Shown here: positions 46,296-57,827 of the stretch, in pieces
How positions within the stretch are numbered: position 1 is the first letter of the stretch
Layout of the letters: the number at the start of each line of letters is the position of its first letter
From: Pisolithus tinctorius
Taxonomy: Eukaryota > Basidiomycota > Agaricomycetes > Boletales > Pisolithaceae
DNA length: 64,000 bases
Reading direction: 5' to 3'
Assembly: GCA_024663395.1 (NCBI GenBank)
Contig: JANFAH010000008.1
Span: 1,364,001-1,428,000, forward strand
Notes under the pieces: model-generated
The model's database searches: none
Told to the model about the DNA's origin: nothing
Seen by the model: only the letters and a program-made list of their open reading frames with translations
Program-made: the position numbers and the translations under genes

Positions 46296-47557
46296 ATCAA
46301 TCCAAATCCTCAGAGAGACAAATATCGATCTGGGTGGTGAGTAGAATGCTTTCGTCCTCCCGTAAACCTTGCAAGCGATCCTGTATGCGCGCCATATTTA
46401 ATATCAGTCGACTTCCCTGTCACGTAGCATGTGAACAAGAGCTACACAAATCTTTTACAGCAAAAGAAACTCACGCAGACAGAATGTACAGTCAATGCCC
46501 AGCTGTATCCGATGCATCATGAATTGAGGTTTGGCATAAGATATGGCACGCACAAAAATAAAATAATTGGTTCCGAACTCGACACTGTGGTTATGGTGAA
46601 ACCAAAGCCAAGTAGACCTAATCATATAAAAAATGAACTGCCCATATAGAGTCGCTAAAGACAACCCTTACCCGCCATGACGAGATAGGTAACAGCTCCG
46701 TCGAGTGTAAATTGTGATATGACGTTCCTTCTGGCACCTCTCCCCCTGACGATAGAGAGATACTTAACCACCGTGAGGGTGATGAGGGTGCTGTGTACGA
46801 CCGCTGTACTTGCCCTAAAATTCTTTTGTCAGTATGAGTTCGCGAGCGTTCGAAATCAAGACCCCACATTTGGGTCTTAGCATTGGGGGACAGCTGGAAT
46901 AACATGCCACCTCCGTAACTCTTTAAGGTTAAAGTTGCATTAACCATACAGCAAAGCAGCTCGGCTAGCATGAGACATCCAAGAAGGCGTGATATCCACG
47001 GGCGGCGACCAAACAACACACAAACTAGGTCATCAGGCGTAAAACGAGCTGAAGTACTGTTAGGACTGAAAAACTGAGACCTACCTCTGAATGCCAGTAT
47101 AAATTCCACTGTGAAATTAGCGCACTCCGCCACAAGTGCCATAGATGCGAGCAGAGCCCGGCAAATGTGAGAAGACATGACAGGAAAGAAAGGGAGAAGA
47201 ATCTGGCACGCTCTGTTACACCACTCATGTGGCTTGGCAAAGCATTATTGGACACAATCACGCGACGTACATATGAGTAACCAATAGGAAATGACGATGG
47301 AACATATAAAGCCATCTGAACGTGTGTCTTCTTTTCATCCTGTAAGGGTGGGGTGATGAGCTCTCTGCGAACGCAAGAAGCATTGAATCCTGACGGCCAA
47401 ATATAATGGACTTCATCTCCAAGCGTTGTTAGAAAATCCCAGAGCGAAAACGCGAGTGCGGCAGCTGGCAGGCTCATCAGAACCGTTGCAGTCGAAATGA
47501 AAAAGAGGTCGTACCGCTGTGGTAATAGATGCTTTGAACGGCTGCAGTAGTGCCCAT
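46296..47557 (-). CDS. DUF6533 membrane protein, tandem copy D2
   Basis: Start ATG 47557: MGTTAAVQSIYYHS, then AAALAFSLWDFLTTLGDEVHYIWP (DUF6533 signature), MKRRHTFRWLYMFHRHFLLVTHM, a helix RALLASMALVAECANFTVEFILAFRG, CVLFGRRPWISRLLGCLMLAELLCC, a loop KSYGGGMLFQLSPNAKTQMW, STAVVHSTLITLTVVKYL, FTLDGAVTYLVMA, the exon WALTVHSVC, and GSRLILNMARIQDRLQG with tail ILLTTQIDICLSEDLD (stop 46296). About nine introns. Nearly the same as D3 in exons, introns and flanks, so the duplication is recent. Confidence 0.84.
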
Positions 47558-48400
47558 AACGGTGTTCACTATGAAGACGGAGAGAAATAGTGATAGAAAC
47601 CCCGGGCTCGAGTGTGTGCATATAAGTGGTTTACCCACACAAGGGGGCGCTGTATCGTAATATAGGGTCGGGGGATATCCCCCGCCCCTGCAATGTTAGG
47701 CAATGCCAGGCATGAATTGTAACCATTGTAATCGAATGGAAGTCTTCCTCACCTAACTAAAGCCAGGGATGCTTCAACGTTGGGCTGTTTTGCACAGTCA
47801 CTGCGCTGACATCACGTCCGAGCATCACGCTTCAGGGATTCGTTATCACGCAAGTCACGTAATGGTTTCACTTAGGCTTTACATGTTCCGATCAGCGGGC
47901 CGTCGCGATGCTCAGCGTCAGACATGCTTATCGAGTCCAACCTTAAAATTGAACGTGAATGACACCAGTCGATAGACATGCGGACCTCCTGAAACTTGTC
48001 CACATATCAACTCACTTCCCGGAGCTAAACCACGGGGTGCCAGGCAAGCCACACACTTACTGTACAGTTTTGGTGGGAGAATGATCATATGTACGTCCAG
48101 ACTCCAAACCAGTCCATATTGGTGTGTTAGAGCCTTGCTCGCGTCCAGCGAGCAGGACATACTTTACCACAGTCCAAATACCACCAAAGTCAGTTTCTCC
48201 GAATTATCACCGGGAATTTTACTGGAACCTAACATGAAGCAAACTCTCCCAAAATGCGGGTGAGCCGGGCAGCAGTGGCCAGCCCACCACGCAGTAGTGC
48301 GCACCCCTTGTGGTCGTGAATTGTTCGGTATTAGTACCTCGGAAAAATGTAAGACATGTGGTTGTATTTGGTTACGTACGGTCTGGTTCCCCTGCGGGTT
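47558..48400. other. Spacer between DUF6533 copies D2 and D3
   Basis: Holds the D2 promoter and D3 3' flank. A stretch just upstream of D2 (47640-47760, with gggtcggg..cccgcccctgcaa) recurs upstream of D3 (49920-49960), consistent with duplication of a gene-plus-promoter unit. No other coding signal seen. Confidence 0.45.
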
Positions 48401-48569
48401 CATTGCTGACTCAGGCCTGGGGCCTCTGAAGAGTCGGTGATACAGTATCCGCTTGGCACATGGTGGTAAGCACATATATTTACAGTTGATCACATACAAA
48501 CATGGGTCGAATGCGGGGACATGAAAAAAGTTGCAGTTGCTTCTGCTCTAAGTGAAAGAAAATCCGAGA

Positions 48570-49811
48570 TCAACCCAAATCCTCAGAGAGACAAATGTCG
48601 ATCTGGGTGGTGAATAAAATGTTTTCATCCTCCGGTAAACCTTGCATGTGGCCCAGCATGCGCGCCACATTCAATATCAGTCGACTTCCCTGTTGTGCGG
48701 TATGTGAACAAGATTATCTTCTACAGCAAAATAAACTCACGCAGACAGAATGTACAGTCAATGACCAGCTGTGTCCGATGCATTATGGGTTGAGGTTTGG
48801 CATAAGATATGGCACGCACAAAAACATAATGAATGGTCCGGAATTCGGCACCGTGGTTATGGTGAGACCAAAACCAAGCAAACCTAATCATATAAAAGAT
48901 GAACTATCCATACGGAATCGTTAAAGACAACCCTTACCTGCCATGATGAGATGGGTAACAGCCCCATCGAGTGTAAACTCTGTTATGACCTTCCTTTCGG
49001 CACCCCTCGCCCCAACGGTAGAGAGATACTTAACCACCGTGAGGGTGATGAGGGTGCTGTGCACGACCGCTGTACATGCCCTAAATTTCTTTTGTTAGTA
49101 TTTGCGAGAGTTCGAAATCAACGACCCCACATTTGTATCTTCGGGTCGGGGGAGACCTGGAACAGCATGCCACCTCCATAACTTTTTAAAGTCAAAGTTG
49201 CAGTAGCCATACAGCAGAGTAGCTCGGTTAGCATGAGACATCCAAGAAGGCGCGATACCCATGGGCGGCGACCGAATAACACACAAACTAGATCATCAGG
49301 CATGAAATGACTGCTAGGACTGCAGGACTAAGACCTACCTCTGAACGCCAATATAAATTCCGATGTGAAATTAGCGCACTCCAACACAGCTGTCACAGAC
49401 GCAAGCAGAGCCCGGCAAATGTGAAAAGACATGACGGGAAAGAAGGGGAGAAGGATCTGGCACGTTCTGTTACACCATCCATATTGTGGTTTGGTAAAGC
49501 GTCATAAGACACAATCACGCGACGTACATATGAGTAACCAATAGGAAATAGCGATGGAACATGTAAAGCCATTTGAACGTGCGTCTTTTCATCCTGTGAG
49601 CGTTGGCTGATGAGCACTCTGTGAACGCAGGAAGCATCGAATCCTGACGGCCAAATATAATGAACCTCATCTCCGAACGTCATTAGGAAGTCCCAGAACG
49701 AAAGCGCGAGTGTTGCAGCTGATAGGCTCATCAAAACCGTCGCAGTCGAAGTGAAGAAGAGATCGTACTGCAGTGGTAATAGATACTCTGAGTGGCTGCA
49801 GTAGTGCCCAT
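48570..49811 (-). CDS. DUF6533 membrane protein, tandem copy D3
   Basis: Start ATG 49811: MGTTAATQSIYYHC, then SLSAATLALSFWDFLMTFGDEVHYIWP, MALHVP-region exon, RALLASVTAVLECANFTSEFILAFRG, CVLFGRRPWVSRLLGCLMLTELLCC, KSYGGGMLFQVSPDPKIQMW, STAVVHSTLITLTVVKYL, LMAG, and GSRLILNVARMLGHMQG with LFTTQIDICLSEDLG (stop 48570). Exon structure as in D2. The 3' flanks of D2 (46120-46290) and D3 (48400-48560) also match (tatccgctt(a/g)gcacatggtggtaag). Confidence 0.84.
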
Positions 49812-50813
49812 AATGGTGTCCATGGTGACAGAGAGAAATAATGACAGAAATGCTGGAGTGTGCGCATATACTTAAGTGCATAGTTTGCTTACAAAGTTTG
49901 AAAGGGGTCCATCGTGATGTAGGGTCGGGAATAAGTATTCCCGCCCCTGCAAGAAGTCTGACCGTCAACCAATGTGCTATTGCGGCGGGAATGAATTGTA
50001 ACACATGACAATTGAATGAGGGTCTTCCTTACCTTACTACATAAGGCCAGTTGCTCTTCAACACGGGGTGCACATGGTTGATGACGAACTTAGAGCTTGG
50101 GCTATCCTGCAGGGATTCTCGTCATGGCTTCACCGTTCAGTTGCACTGCCACACTAAAAAGGGGTTCTTACGGGCCGTCGCAATATTAATGGCTGGTATG
50201 CGGTCAATCATATTATGGTATACTTCAGATATCGGTATTGAGTCAAATCTTACCGGTAACTCTTACCAGTGAACTCGGTAAAACACTCAGTCATTTGTAC
50301 GTCCGCGCTCAGTACTCCAAGCATGTGGTCCGGTTCCCGTGGCTCGCGGGTCCAATGCTGACTCATCCATCGCACTGTTGGCTTCTCCGGTTTATCTTTG
50401 CGGTGGCTCACAATGCTATGCAAAGCAGTACCCACCTACCCTAAGGCTGTCGGATGCGGAGTCGATAGCCTGATTAGGTGTTGGAAGCACCAGACGGTTT
50501 GGACTATGGATAGGAAATGCTTCCGTCCAAGTGACATCTAAATCGTACGTGGCACCGCGGTCAACTCTTCAGCGGCAATTTAGTGCCAATGCACTACTTA
50601 CTGACAAGTCTCTGAGAGCACAGCTATTGATACGATACCTCAAAGCGTTCCATCAGTTAATAATAGTTTGGCAACGTGATTGTGCAACACCCGGCGCTGA
50701 TGAGTGCCAGTAGTGAACATCCTACATGTCCTGTCCCAGCCTTACACTTGCGACACACTTACACCACCCAGTCCACTCTCTGACGGATATAACACATCCA
50801 GTACCTACCCGAA

Positions 50814-51257
50814 ATGTCTCAGGAGGCCGAAACTGTGGAATCCCTTATCAGAGGACCATTAATTGGGACTCTAGTTGGGCTGGTGTGAATTAGCAACTGA
50901 ACTCTCCCTTCATGTCTGACGATACAGCCCGGCAAATGTTTGTGTTGTCTAGATTGTATGGCGTTACGTTCCTACAAGCATTCTTCTATTTCCAGACGTA
51001 TGTGGATGATCGGATGGGCCTGAAATTAGTCGTGCGTCCCTAATCCCCCAGTGCTTGACATTTCTGCACGGGCTGCTGAGGCCCTTATTATGTAGGTTGC
51101 GCTATTGGTGTACGTTCTGCCTTGCTTGATGGACACAGCGTTCATCTTTTAGGGCAGCATTCTCGAGACGGCTCATGCCGTGTTGTCCGTGTCGGTGATG
51201 GATTATTACCTGATCGCGCACTATGGCCAGGTACAAGTATTACAATCTGCAACCTGG
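50814..51257 (+). pseudogene. DUF6534 subfamily-II copy R1, 5' part, cut by LINE insertion
   Basis: From ATG 50814: MSQEAETVESLIRGPLIGTL, then exon 2 LYGVTFLQAFFYFQTYVDDRMGLKLV, a four-codon exon VALL, and an exon SILETAHAVLSVSVMDYYLIAHYGQVQVLQSATW that runs into the LINE at 51258. The same exon in copies R2 (ending CCACGTGGTTT) and R3 (ending CTACGTGGTTT) continues straight into its intron, showing where R1 was split. Before insertion the gene looked intact through this part. Splicing out a 6.6-kb insert that starts within an exon is not expected, so the gene is probably null. Confidence 0.85.
51246..51257 (+). repeat. Left target-site duplication of the LINE
   Basis: TCTGCAACCTGG, repeated exactly at 57854-57865. 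Two more A residues could be included (14 bp) but are ambiguous with the poly(A) tail. Confidence 0.9.
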
Positions 51258-51456
51258 GACGCTTCTTGACTCCGCTCCACGTGGCACCCCGACTAGGACC
51301 CCGAAATCCTAGCAGTACCAGCGGGAAAAGCAGAGCCCGTCGCAAGCAAAAGCGACGTATAGCAGCGTCTATTAGACCCCAGCCACAAGACTTAAGCATA
51401 CACCTGCTCCACCTCGAAAACACCACCCAGTGAGTCCTCACTACACCCGCTGACCT

Positions 51457-53307
51457 ATGACCTCGACAGGACGCATGTCCTCGAGGTCGAGCTCCCACGC
51501 CACATCAGGACCCCCGCCAGTACCTCGAGTGCCAGGCTCCACACAGCCCAGCAAGAACACGAGAAGCAGTGGATTCGCCCTCGAGGACATCATCGACGAC
51601 CCAGATGCAGAAGTCAAGGACGCAGAAACAGCTAAGTACTACCTGGACCAGTTCTACACCATCCAGGGCGAGCCAGCGACACCTGAACACATCTCCCACG
51701 CCCTCTTTTGTATATCGCAGGCCAAAGGGGTATCTAACACCCTACGTTCGGCCATACGAGCCACCGCATACCTAGTCAGGGAACTAGCGACATCAGCCAT
51801 AGCCGACTCAGTCGCCAAGGAAGTATCCAGCAAGATAGAATCCTCGGTCGTAGTGGCAATCACCCCGCAGGTAGCAAAGATCTGGTCGGCAGCCGACAAC
51901 CTGGAGAAAACAGGCAAGAATCTTGAAACACTGGGTGAGGACCTCGCCAAGAAGTTCGACACAGTCAACAACGCCCCCGACAACACGAACCTCAGGCATC
52001 TAGAAGATCAAGTGCAAGACCTGGCCATCAACATGGACACGCTGAGAACAACGATAGAAGAAATAAAAGACCACATCAAGACCCAATCTCCCCCTGCCCC
52101 TCGCCACTCACCATACAGGGACGCCCTCATAGCGACAACAGTCAACCCGAACCATATCCCGCTCGGAAAACGCTTTACGTCGGAACACGCTAAGGCTCAC
52201 TCCGCCATTAAAGAAAGGCAGTTACTGATAGACCCCGACAGCGATCACCCCGTACTCAACAGCGCCGCCACGAGGGAAAACATTATCGACGCAGTCAAAC
52301 AAGCACTAGACGCGACAGACCGAGTCGACGGACCGGAAATCCAGCTGAAATCTATCACCCGCCTACGCAACAACGGTATTCTCCTCGAGCTCAACAGCCA
52401 AGAAGCCGTGAAATGGATAAAAGAGACCGAAATCAAAGAGACGTTCCTGGCAAACCTGGGCGGCACGGTCAGGATCAAAGACAGACACTACAACCTGGTA
52501 ATCCCGTTCCTACCCGTATCCACTGATATAGAAAACCCAGACACCCTTCGAAACATGGAAAACGAAAACAACATCCCGCCCGGTTCGATTACCCAGATCA
52601 AATGGATCAAAGACCCATCCAAACGCGCCCCCAACCAACAAGTAGCCCACGCCCTAGCATCTCTCGCTTCCCCGGAAGCAGCTAACCAACTTCTGAGACA
52701 CGGTCTATACTGGGGTCTAGACAGATTACGACCACACAAAGACAAGAAGGAACCGGTACGATGCTTGAAATGCCAGCTCATAGGACACCTCGCGAGAGAC
52801 TGCGCCCAAGCGACGGACACCTGCGGTACCTGCGCCCAACCCCATCGAACTCCAGAATGCAACTCTACCACCCGTCACTGCGTAAACTGCAAGGACGACA
52901 CGCACGCCAGCACGGACAGAACCTGTCCGGAGTTCATCAGAAAACGTAACGCCATGGACGATCGTACACCCGAAAACAGAATGCCCTACTTCCCCACAGC
53001 AGAAGAATGGACTCAAGTCGAGCTACCCCCGCGCCCGTCAGACCCCATAGTACCCACCATCCCTCCAACGACCCAACCAGCAACTCGAAATCAGCTAAGA
53101 CAAATGACGCTAGGAGAAGCAATAAACTTCCAAACCATTGCACCAAGACGCGGCCAACATAACAGAATCCGTGGAGGGAGAGGAGGTCCAACACCACGCC
53201 CTTACACCACACACGACATCTCCCCCACCACTACCCTGACAACAATCACAGCGAACACCCCGCCAGCAGACCCATCCCCCCCCCATCAGTCCCCTAATGA
53301 GGCCTGA
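51457..53307 (+). CDS. LINE ORF1, nucleic-acid-binding gag-like protein
   Basis: 616 residues. ORF1 proteins coat the element RNA and help form the ribonucleoprotein particle. Ser/Pro-rich N terminus, a long helical middle with heptad-like spacing (about residues 110-210, e.g. NLEKTGKNLETLGEDLAKKF and LEDQVQDLAINMDTLRTTIEEI) suggesting a coiled coil, a folded part around 270-430, then three zinc knuckles: C436-C449 (CX2CX4HX4C), C456-C468 (CX2CX3HX4C) and C475-C490 (CX2CX4HX6C). The tail is Pro/Thr-rich with an RGGRGG-like patch (RIRGGRGGPTPR). It ends with a TGA that overlaps ORF2 by 11 nt. Confidence 0.92.
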   Translation: MTSTGRMSSRSSSHATSGPPPVPRVPGSTQPSKNTRSSGFALEDIIDDPDAEVKDAETAKYYLDQFYTIQGEPATPEHISHALFCISQAKGVSNTLRSAIRATAYLVRELATSAIADSVAKEVSSKIESSVVVAITPQVAKIWSAADNLEKTGKNLETLGEDLAKKFDTVNNAPDNTNLRHLEDQVQDLAINMDTLRTTIEEIKDHIKTQSPPAPRHSPYRDALIATTVNPNHIPLGKRFTSEHAKAHSAIKERQLLIDPDSDHPVLNSAATRENIIDAVKQALDATDRVDGPEIQLKSITRLRNNGILLELNSQEAVKWIKETEIKETFLANLGGTVRIKDRHYNLVIPFLPVSTDIENPDTLRNMENENNIPPGSITQIKWIKDPSKRAPNQQVAHALASLASPEAANQLLRHGLYWGLDRLRPHKDKKEPVRCLKCQLIGHLARDCAQATDTCGTCAQPHRTPECNSTTRHCVNCKDDTHASTDRTCPEFIRKRNAMDDRTPENRMPYFPTAEEWTQVELPPRPSDPIVPTIPPTTQPATRNQLRQMTLGEAINFQTIAPRRGQHNRIRGGRGGPTPRPYTTHDISPTTTLTTITANTPPADPSPPHQSPNEA

Positions 53308-56300
53308 AAACCCCTCCCGAGACAACACGCTACCCAAACTACGCATCTGGCAACAAAACCTAAACACCTCTCACATCGCACTTCACTCGCTAATAAACAG
53401 CAAAATCGCCGAAGACTGGGACATACTCGCGCTACAAGAACCCCCAATAGATCAACTCGGCAACACAAGAGCCAACACCCGGTGGAGGGTAGTATACCCA
53501 ACCACAAAACTGGCGCAAGGAGCCAAGCCAAGAGCGGTAACTTTCATCAACTCGAGAATTAGTACTAACTCATGGGAACAGGTCCCATTCCCATCAGCGG
53601 ACGTGGTAGTAACACGCGTCAGGACCGCAAAGGGAACATACACACTGTTCAACATCTACAACGATTGCAAGCACGACCGAACAATAGGGGAACTAAACGT
53701 CTTCCTAGCCGCGAACATCAGAAACATACGTCCAACGGAAAGGGACCAAATGATATGGTTAGGAGACTTTAACAGACACCACCCCCTGTGGGACGAAGAA
53801 CGAAACCACCATCTTTTCACCCCAACAGCCCTCGCCTCAGCACAAAAACTCCTAGAATTAGTAGCGGACTACGGACTAGTACAAGTTCTACCCAAAGGAA
53901 CACCCACGCTTCAGTCCTCCTCCACGGGAAACTGGACAAGACCGGACAACGTGTTCTGCACAGAAGCAGCGTTAGAAGACGTGGTGGAATGCGACGCCAG
54001 CCCAGAAAACCGTGGTCCCAATACTGACCACGTCCCGATTCTAACCAGTCTAGAAACAGCCCTCACACCATCCACGTCCCCCCCGTCCTTCAACTACCGT
54101 GAAGTGGATTGGAAGAAGTTCAACAGCACCCTACAAACGGAGCTCAGGGCAATCGGGCCACCAACGACGATCGCCAACGAACAAGACTTCCAAAACAAAG
54201 CACGAGGGGTCGAAATGGCCCTACGTAGAACGCTGGAGAAGGAAGTCCCCAAAACGAAACCCCACCCACACAACAAACGCTGGTGGACAAAAGAACTCAC
54301 AACACTCCGCAACGAATTAAAAACGCTAAGTAAAGCTTCCTTCACGTTCCGGGCAATCCGTGATCACCCGTGCCACAGTCTACGCAAAAGCAAAGCGAAG
54401 ATCTACGAGAAGGCCATACAAGACGCCAAAAAGACCCACTGGCGGGACTGGCTCGAAGAAGCGAACAACGAAGATCTGTGGATAGCAAACGGCTACATCT
54501 CCAGGCCCTACGGAGACGGCAGCAAGACTAGGATACCAACGCTCAAAGGAACGAACGATGAAGGCGAGGAAACCGTGCTTAGCTCAAACGAAGACAAAAG
54601 CAAAGCCTTCGCGCGGGCGCTCTTCCCTCCCCCCCCGCCCCGGTCGTCAGTACCCCATGCCTACGACTACCCGGACCCAGCAGCACGCTGGTCCCAAATC
54701 ACGAAAGACCAACTTATGCGCACGATCAAAGGCCTCAGTCCTTACAAGGCCCCGGGACCCGACGGAGTAGCCAACATCGTCTTCCAAAGATCCCCCATTC
54801 TCTCCGACTATCTCCTGCCCCTCTTCAACGCAGTCTTCACGCTCAAAACCTACTACGACCCATGGAGAGAGTCAATAACGGTTATACTCCGAAAGCCAGG
54901 TAAACCGGACTACACGACCCCTAAAGCCTACCGCCCAATAGCGCTACTCAACACCACGGCGAAGCTACTCTCGGCAGTAGTGGCCGACCGCACATCATAC
55001 ATACTGGAAAAACACCAACTACTCCCAGCAGCGCACTTCGGAGGAAGGCCAGGACGATCGACAGAAGACTCCCTATTATTGCTCGAAACCACCATCCGAC
55101 ACGCTTGGAGGCAAAAACAAGTGGTATCGGCTCTGTTCTTGGACATTGAAGGAGCGTTCCCAAACGCGGTCACAGACCGACTTCTACACAACATGAAGAA
55201 ACGAAGGCTCCCGCCGGAAATAGTACACTACACGGAACGCCTGCTATCAAACAGGAAAACCAAGATACGATTCGATGACTACGAATCCGACTGGTTCCCC
55301 ATCCGAAACGGAATAGGGCAAGGCGACCCTCTATCAATGATACTCTACGTCATATACAGCTCGGATTTGGCTGATACAGCGAAAGGTAAAAAAGAGCTAA
55401 CACTAGCATTTGTAGACGACACGGCTTTCATAGCCATAGGAAAAACCTTCGCAGACACCCATGCCACGCTAGTCGATATGATGGAGAGAGAAGGAGGTGG
55501 ATACGACTGGTCCAACAAACACAACTCACGCTTCGAAACAAGCAAATTCGCCCTAATGGACTTCACACTTAGCAGGACAAAAAACAGGCCACCGCTCACG
55601 CTAAGAGACTCTACCATAACACCGACCGCTAACCATAAGTTTCTAGGAGTAATACTTGATCAGGAACTAAGGTGGAAAACTCATGCCGCCCAGGCAATAG
55701 CGAAGGGGATGAAGCAAGCCCTCCTCCTGAGAAGATTATCCGCGACGTCATGGGGTATCCCCTTGAAACTGATGCGACAACTGTACCAATCGGTGGTGGT
55801 CCCAAAGGTGATGTACGCAGCGTCGGTGTGGCTCCAGCCAACCTACACCGGGGACCACTCGTCCAAGACAAGAGGCTCAAAAGGCGTCGCAAAACGCATC
55901 CTAACGATCCAGAGAACAGCGGCCCTGGCAGCGACCGGGGCTCTAAAAACCACCCCCACTGACGCACTTCTAGCACACGCAGACATCCTGCCGGCACCCC
56001 TCCTCATACAGCACACGCTTTACAGAGCCACACTACGTCTATCATCGTTACCAGAAACACACCCATTGCACTCACATGTCAACAGGATAGCCAGAACAAA
56101 TGTCAAAAGGCACCGAGCAGCCCTCCACCGACTAATCCACGACCTGAACGTCTCCCCGAAAGAAATCGAAACTATCAACCCTTGCCCAATACCGCCCAGC
56201 GCCCTTCCCTCGCATACAACCGTAATAGCCACAAGTAAAAAGGAAGCAATCGAGGACCTCAGGAAAGTCACAGATCGCACGCTCGTATTCACTGACGGCT

Positions 56301-57238
56301 CCTGCACAGGAGGTCAAGTGGGAGCAGCCGCAGTCATGTATGTAGATCATCAACACGTTGCCACACTCCGTTACCACCTGGGCCACGAATCGAAACACAC
56401 CGTCTTCGAAGCGGAAGCAGCAGCAATGCTGCTGGCGGCACAACTTTTAAGAACAAGAAACGAAACCACATACCCGGTCACCATACTCGTCGACAACCAA
56501 GCAGTAATAAGATCGAGTGAGCGCCCGTCTGCTAAACCAGGTCACCATCTACTCTTGCATTTCAGATCCTCCATACGCAAAACTCTCAACAGGCAAGAAC
56601 TAACAAGGAAAGACGTTACGATACGCTGGATAGCGGGACATATGGAAGTGGAAGGGAACGAGCGCGCAGACAGAGAGGCAAAAACAGCCGCGACAAGACC
56701 CGACTCCTCCAGCCCACTAAAGGACCTACCCCCCCCGTTAAGAAACCAACTACCTCAGAGCGTCTCCGCTCTCAAACAACTCCATACCGCAAGACTAAAA
56801 ACCCTCTGGACGAGGGAATGGAAAAGCTCCCCCCGCTACCACCGCATAACCGCCATAGACCCCCAACTGCCCAGCAGCTCGTTCACAAAACTAGCTGCCT
56901 TGCTACCAAAGAAACAGACCGGAACATACATACAACTCCGTACAGGCCACATCCCGCTAAACAGCTACCTCCACCGTTTCAAGCGAAGCGACTCACCAAA
57001 CTGCCTGCAGTGCGGTGAAGACAGACCAGAAAACGTACACCACTACATCTTCCAGTGTCCAAGATATGACAGAGAGCGTCACATACTCCGCAACGCGCTA
57101 GGAAGGGATGCCAACTCGATGGCATTCCTCCTCTCGAACAAGGTGGCCCAAACCCACTTGTTCAAGTACATATCGGCCACAAAACGTTTACAGCATACAC
57201 ACGGTGAGACCCCCAGGCAGAACGCGAACGCACGATAA
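53297..57238 (+). CDS. LINE ORF2: APE endonuclease - reverse transcriptase - RNase H
   Basis: 1313 residues. The endonuclease that nicks the target occupies about residues 10-250 (WQQNLN, LQEPP, GDFNRHHPLWDE with Asp157, RPDNVF, NTDHVPI). The reverse transcriptase spans about 460-770, with APGPDGV, the FLDIEGAFPNA block, GIGQGDPLS and the catalytic FVDD at 705-708. RNase H follows at about 995-1135 with FTDGS (Asp1000), the EAEAAAM glutamate, VDNQA and GNERADREA. A C-terminal zinc motif CLQCGEDRPENVHHYIFQC begins at Cys1236. No stop or frameshift is present and every catalytic residue I looked for is there. The ATG overlaps the end of ORF1 (ATG at 53297, TGA at 53305), pointing to termination-reinitiation. 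Confidence 0.94.
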   Translation: MRPENPSRDNTLPKLRIWQQNLNTSHIALHSLINSKIAEDWDILALQEPPIDQLGNTRANTRWRVVYPTTKLAQGAKPRAVTFINSRISTNSWEQVPFPSADVVVTRVRTAKGTYTLFNIYNDCKHDRTIGELNVFLAANIRNIRPTERDQMIWLGDFNRHHPLWDEERNHHLFTPTALASAQKLLELVADYGLVQVLPKGTPTLQSSSTGNWTRPDNVFCTEAALEDVVECDASPENRGPNTDHVPILTSLETALTPSTSPPSFNYREVDWKKFNSTLQTELRAIGPPTTIANEQDFQNKARGVEMALRRTLEKEVPKTKPHPHNKRWWTKELTTLRNELKTLSKASFTFRAIRDHPCHSLRKSKAKIYEKAIQDAKKTHWRDWLEEANNEDLWIANGYISRPYGDGSKTRIPTLKGTNDEGEETVLSSNEDKSKAFARALFPPPPPRSSVPHAYDYPDPAARWSQITKDQLMRTIKGLSPYKAPGPDGVANIVFQRSPILSDYLLPLFNAVFTLKTYYDPWRESITVILRKPGKPDYTTPKAYRPIALLNTTAKLLSAVVADRTSYILEKHQLLPAAHFGGRPGRSTEDSLLLLETTIRHAWRQKQVVSALFLDIEGAFPNAVTDRLLHNMKKRRLPPEIVHYTERLLSNRKTKIRFDDYESDWFPIRNGIGQGDPLSMILYVIYSSDLADTAKGKKELTLAFVDDTAFIAIGKTFADTHATLVDMMEREGGGYDWSNKHNSRFETSKFALMDFTLSRTKNRPPLTLRDSTITPTANHKFLGVILDQELRWKTHAAQAIAKGMKQALLLRRLSATSWGIPLKLMRQLYQSVVVPKVMYAASVWLQPTYTGDHSSKTRGSKGVAKRILTIQRTAALAATGALKTTPTDALLAHADILPAPLLIQHTLYRATLRLSSLPETHPLHSHVNRIARTNVKRHRAALHRLIHDLNVSPKEIETINPCPIPPSALPSHTTVIATSKKEAIEDLRKVTDRTLVFTDGSCTGGQVGAAAVMYVDHQHVATLRYHLGHESKHTVFEAEAAAMLLAAQLLRTRNETTYPVTILVDNQAVIRSSERPSAKPGHHLLLHFRSSIRKTLNRQELTRKDVTIRWIAGHMEVEGNERADREAKTAATRPDSSSPLKDLPPPLRNQLPQSVSALKQLHTARLKTLWTREWKSSPRYHRITAIDPQLPSSSFTKLAALLPKKQTGTYIQLRTGHIPLNSYLHRFKRSDSPNCLQCGEDRPENVHHYIFQCPRYDRERHILRNALGRDANSMAFLLSNKVAQTHLFKYISATKRLQHTHGETPRQNANAR

Positions 57239-57827
57239 CGCACATCACAGGATATCACGACGAATCGGAGCCGAAGACCGCCAAAAAAAAAAAAAAAAAA
57301 AAAGAAGGCGCACCGTAAGGAAGCGCTCCCACAGAGCCCTAGCGCTCCATTCGCGCTACGGAAAGTAGTCCACGAACGCATGCACCGCATACCCAAACCA
57401 CTCGCTCATACATCCCATTGCTCCCCCACCGCGACACACGTCATCCGGTAGAACGCTGAACAACGCGCCTATGTCCCCCAGACCACTCACCCCCGTCCCA
57501 AAGTACCGACCTAACGCACCAGATATTCACTCACACACAACGGGACATGGAAAAGCACGTTTATTTCGTTATCAGCTAGCCTAACGGCAGCCGGGCCAGT
57601 GTAAATAGAAAAGCGAGCTAGCAGAAGTTATAAGCCGTCCCCACTTCAAGGCGGTGTGACTAAAACGGCCGGCGGGAACGGCGGACTGGTGGGGAGCCGA
57701 AGGCTTTGCCACCAGGGCATTCACACGCTTGTGGGGTTCAGGCGGGCCACAGGGGGCCCTAGTTAGGTCGCTTTACGATAGAATAGTGCAACATAGGGCA
57801 AACCAGCCCTCACGCACTTTAAATGAG
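57239..57827 (+). other. 3' region of the LINE between ORF2 and the terminal poly(A)
   Basis: No coding capacity. An A21 tract at 57283-57303 comes 45 bp after the ORF2 stop, then about 525 bp without open frame, then the terminal tail. The segment after the first A tract may be normal 3' UTR or flank picked up from a former site (see findings). Confidence 0.6.

Noticed and set aside
53110..53531. Cysteine-rich minus-strand frames opposite the LINE ORFs
   Set aside because: They are antisense shadows of the C/A-rich coding strand of ORF1/ORF2.
57283..57303. A21 tract as the true 3' end of the LINE
   Set aside because: The target duplication is found only after the second A tract at 57828-57853.
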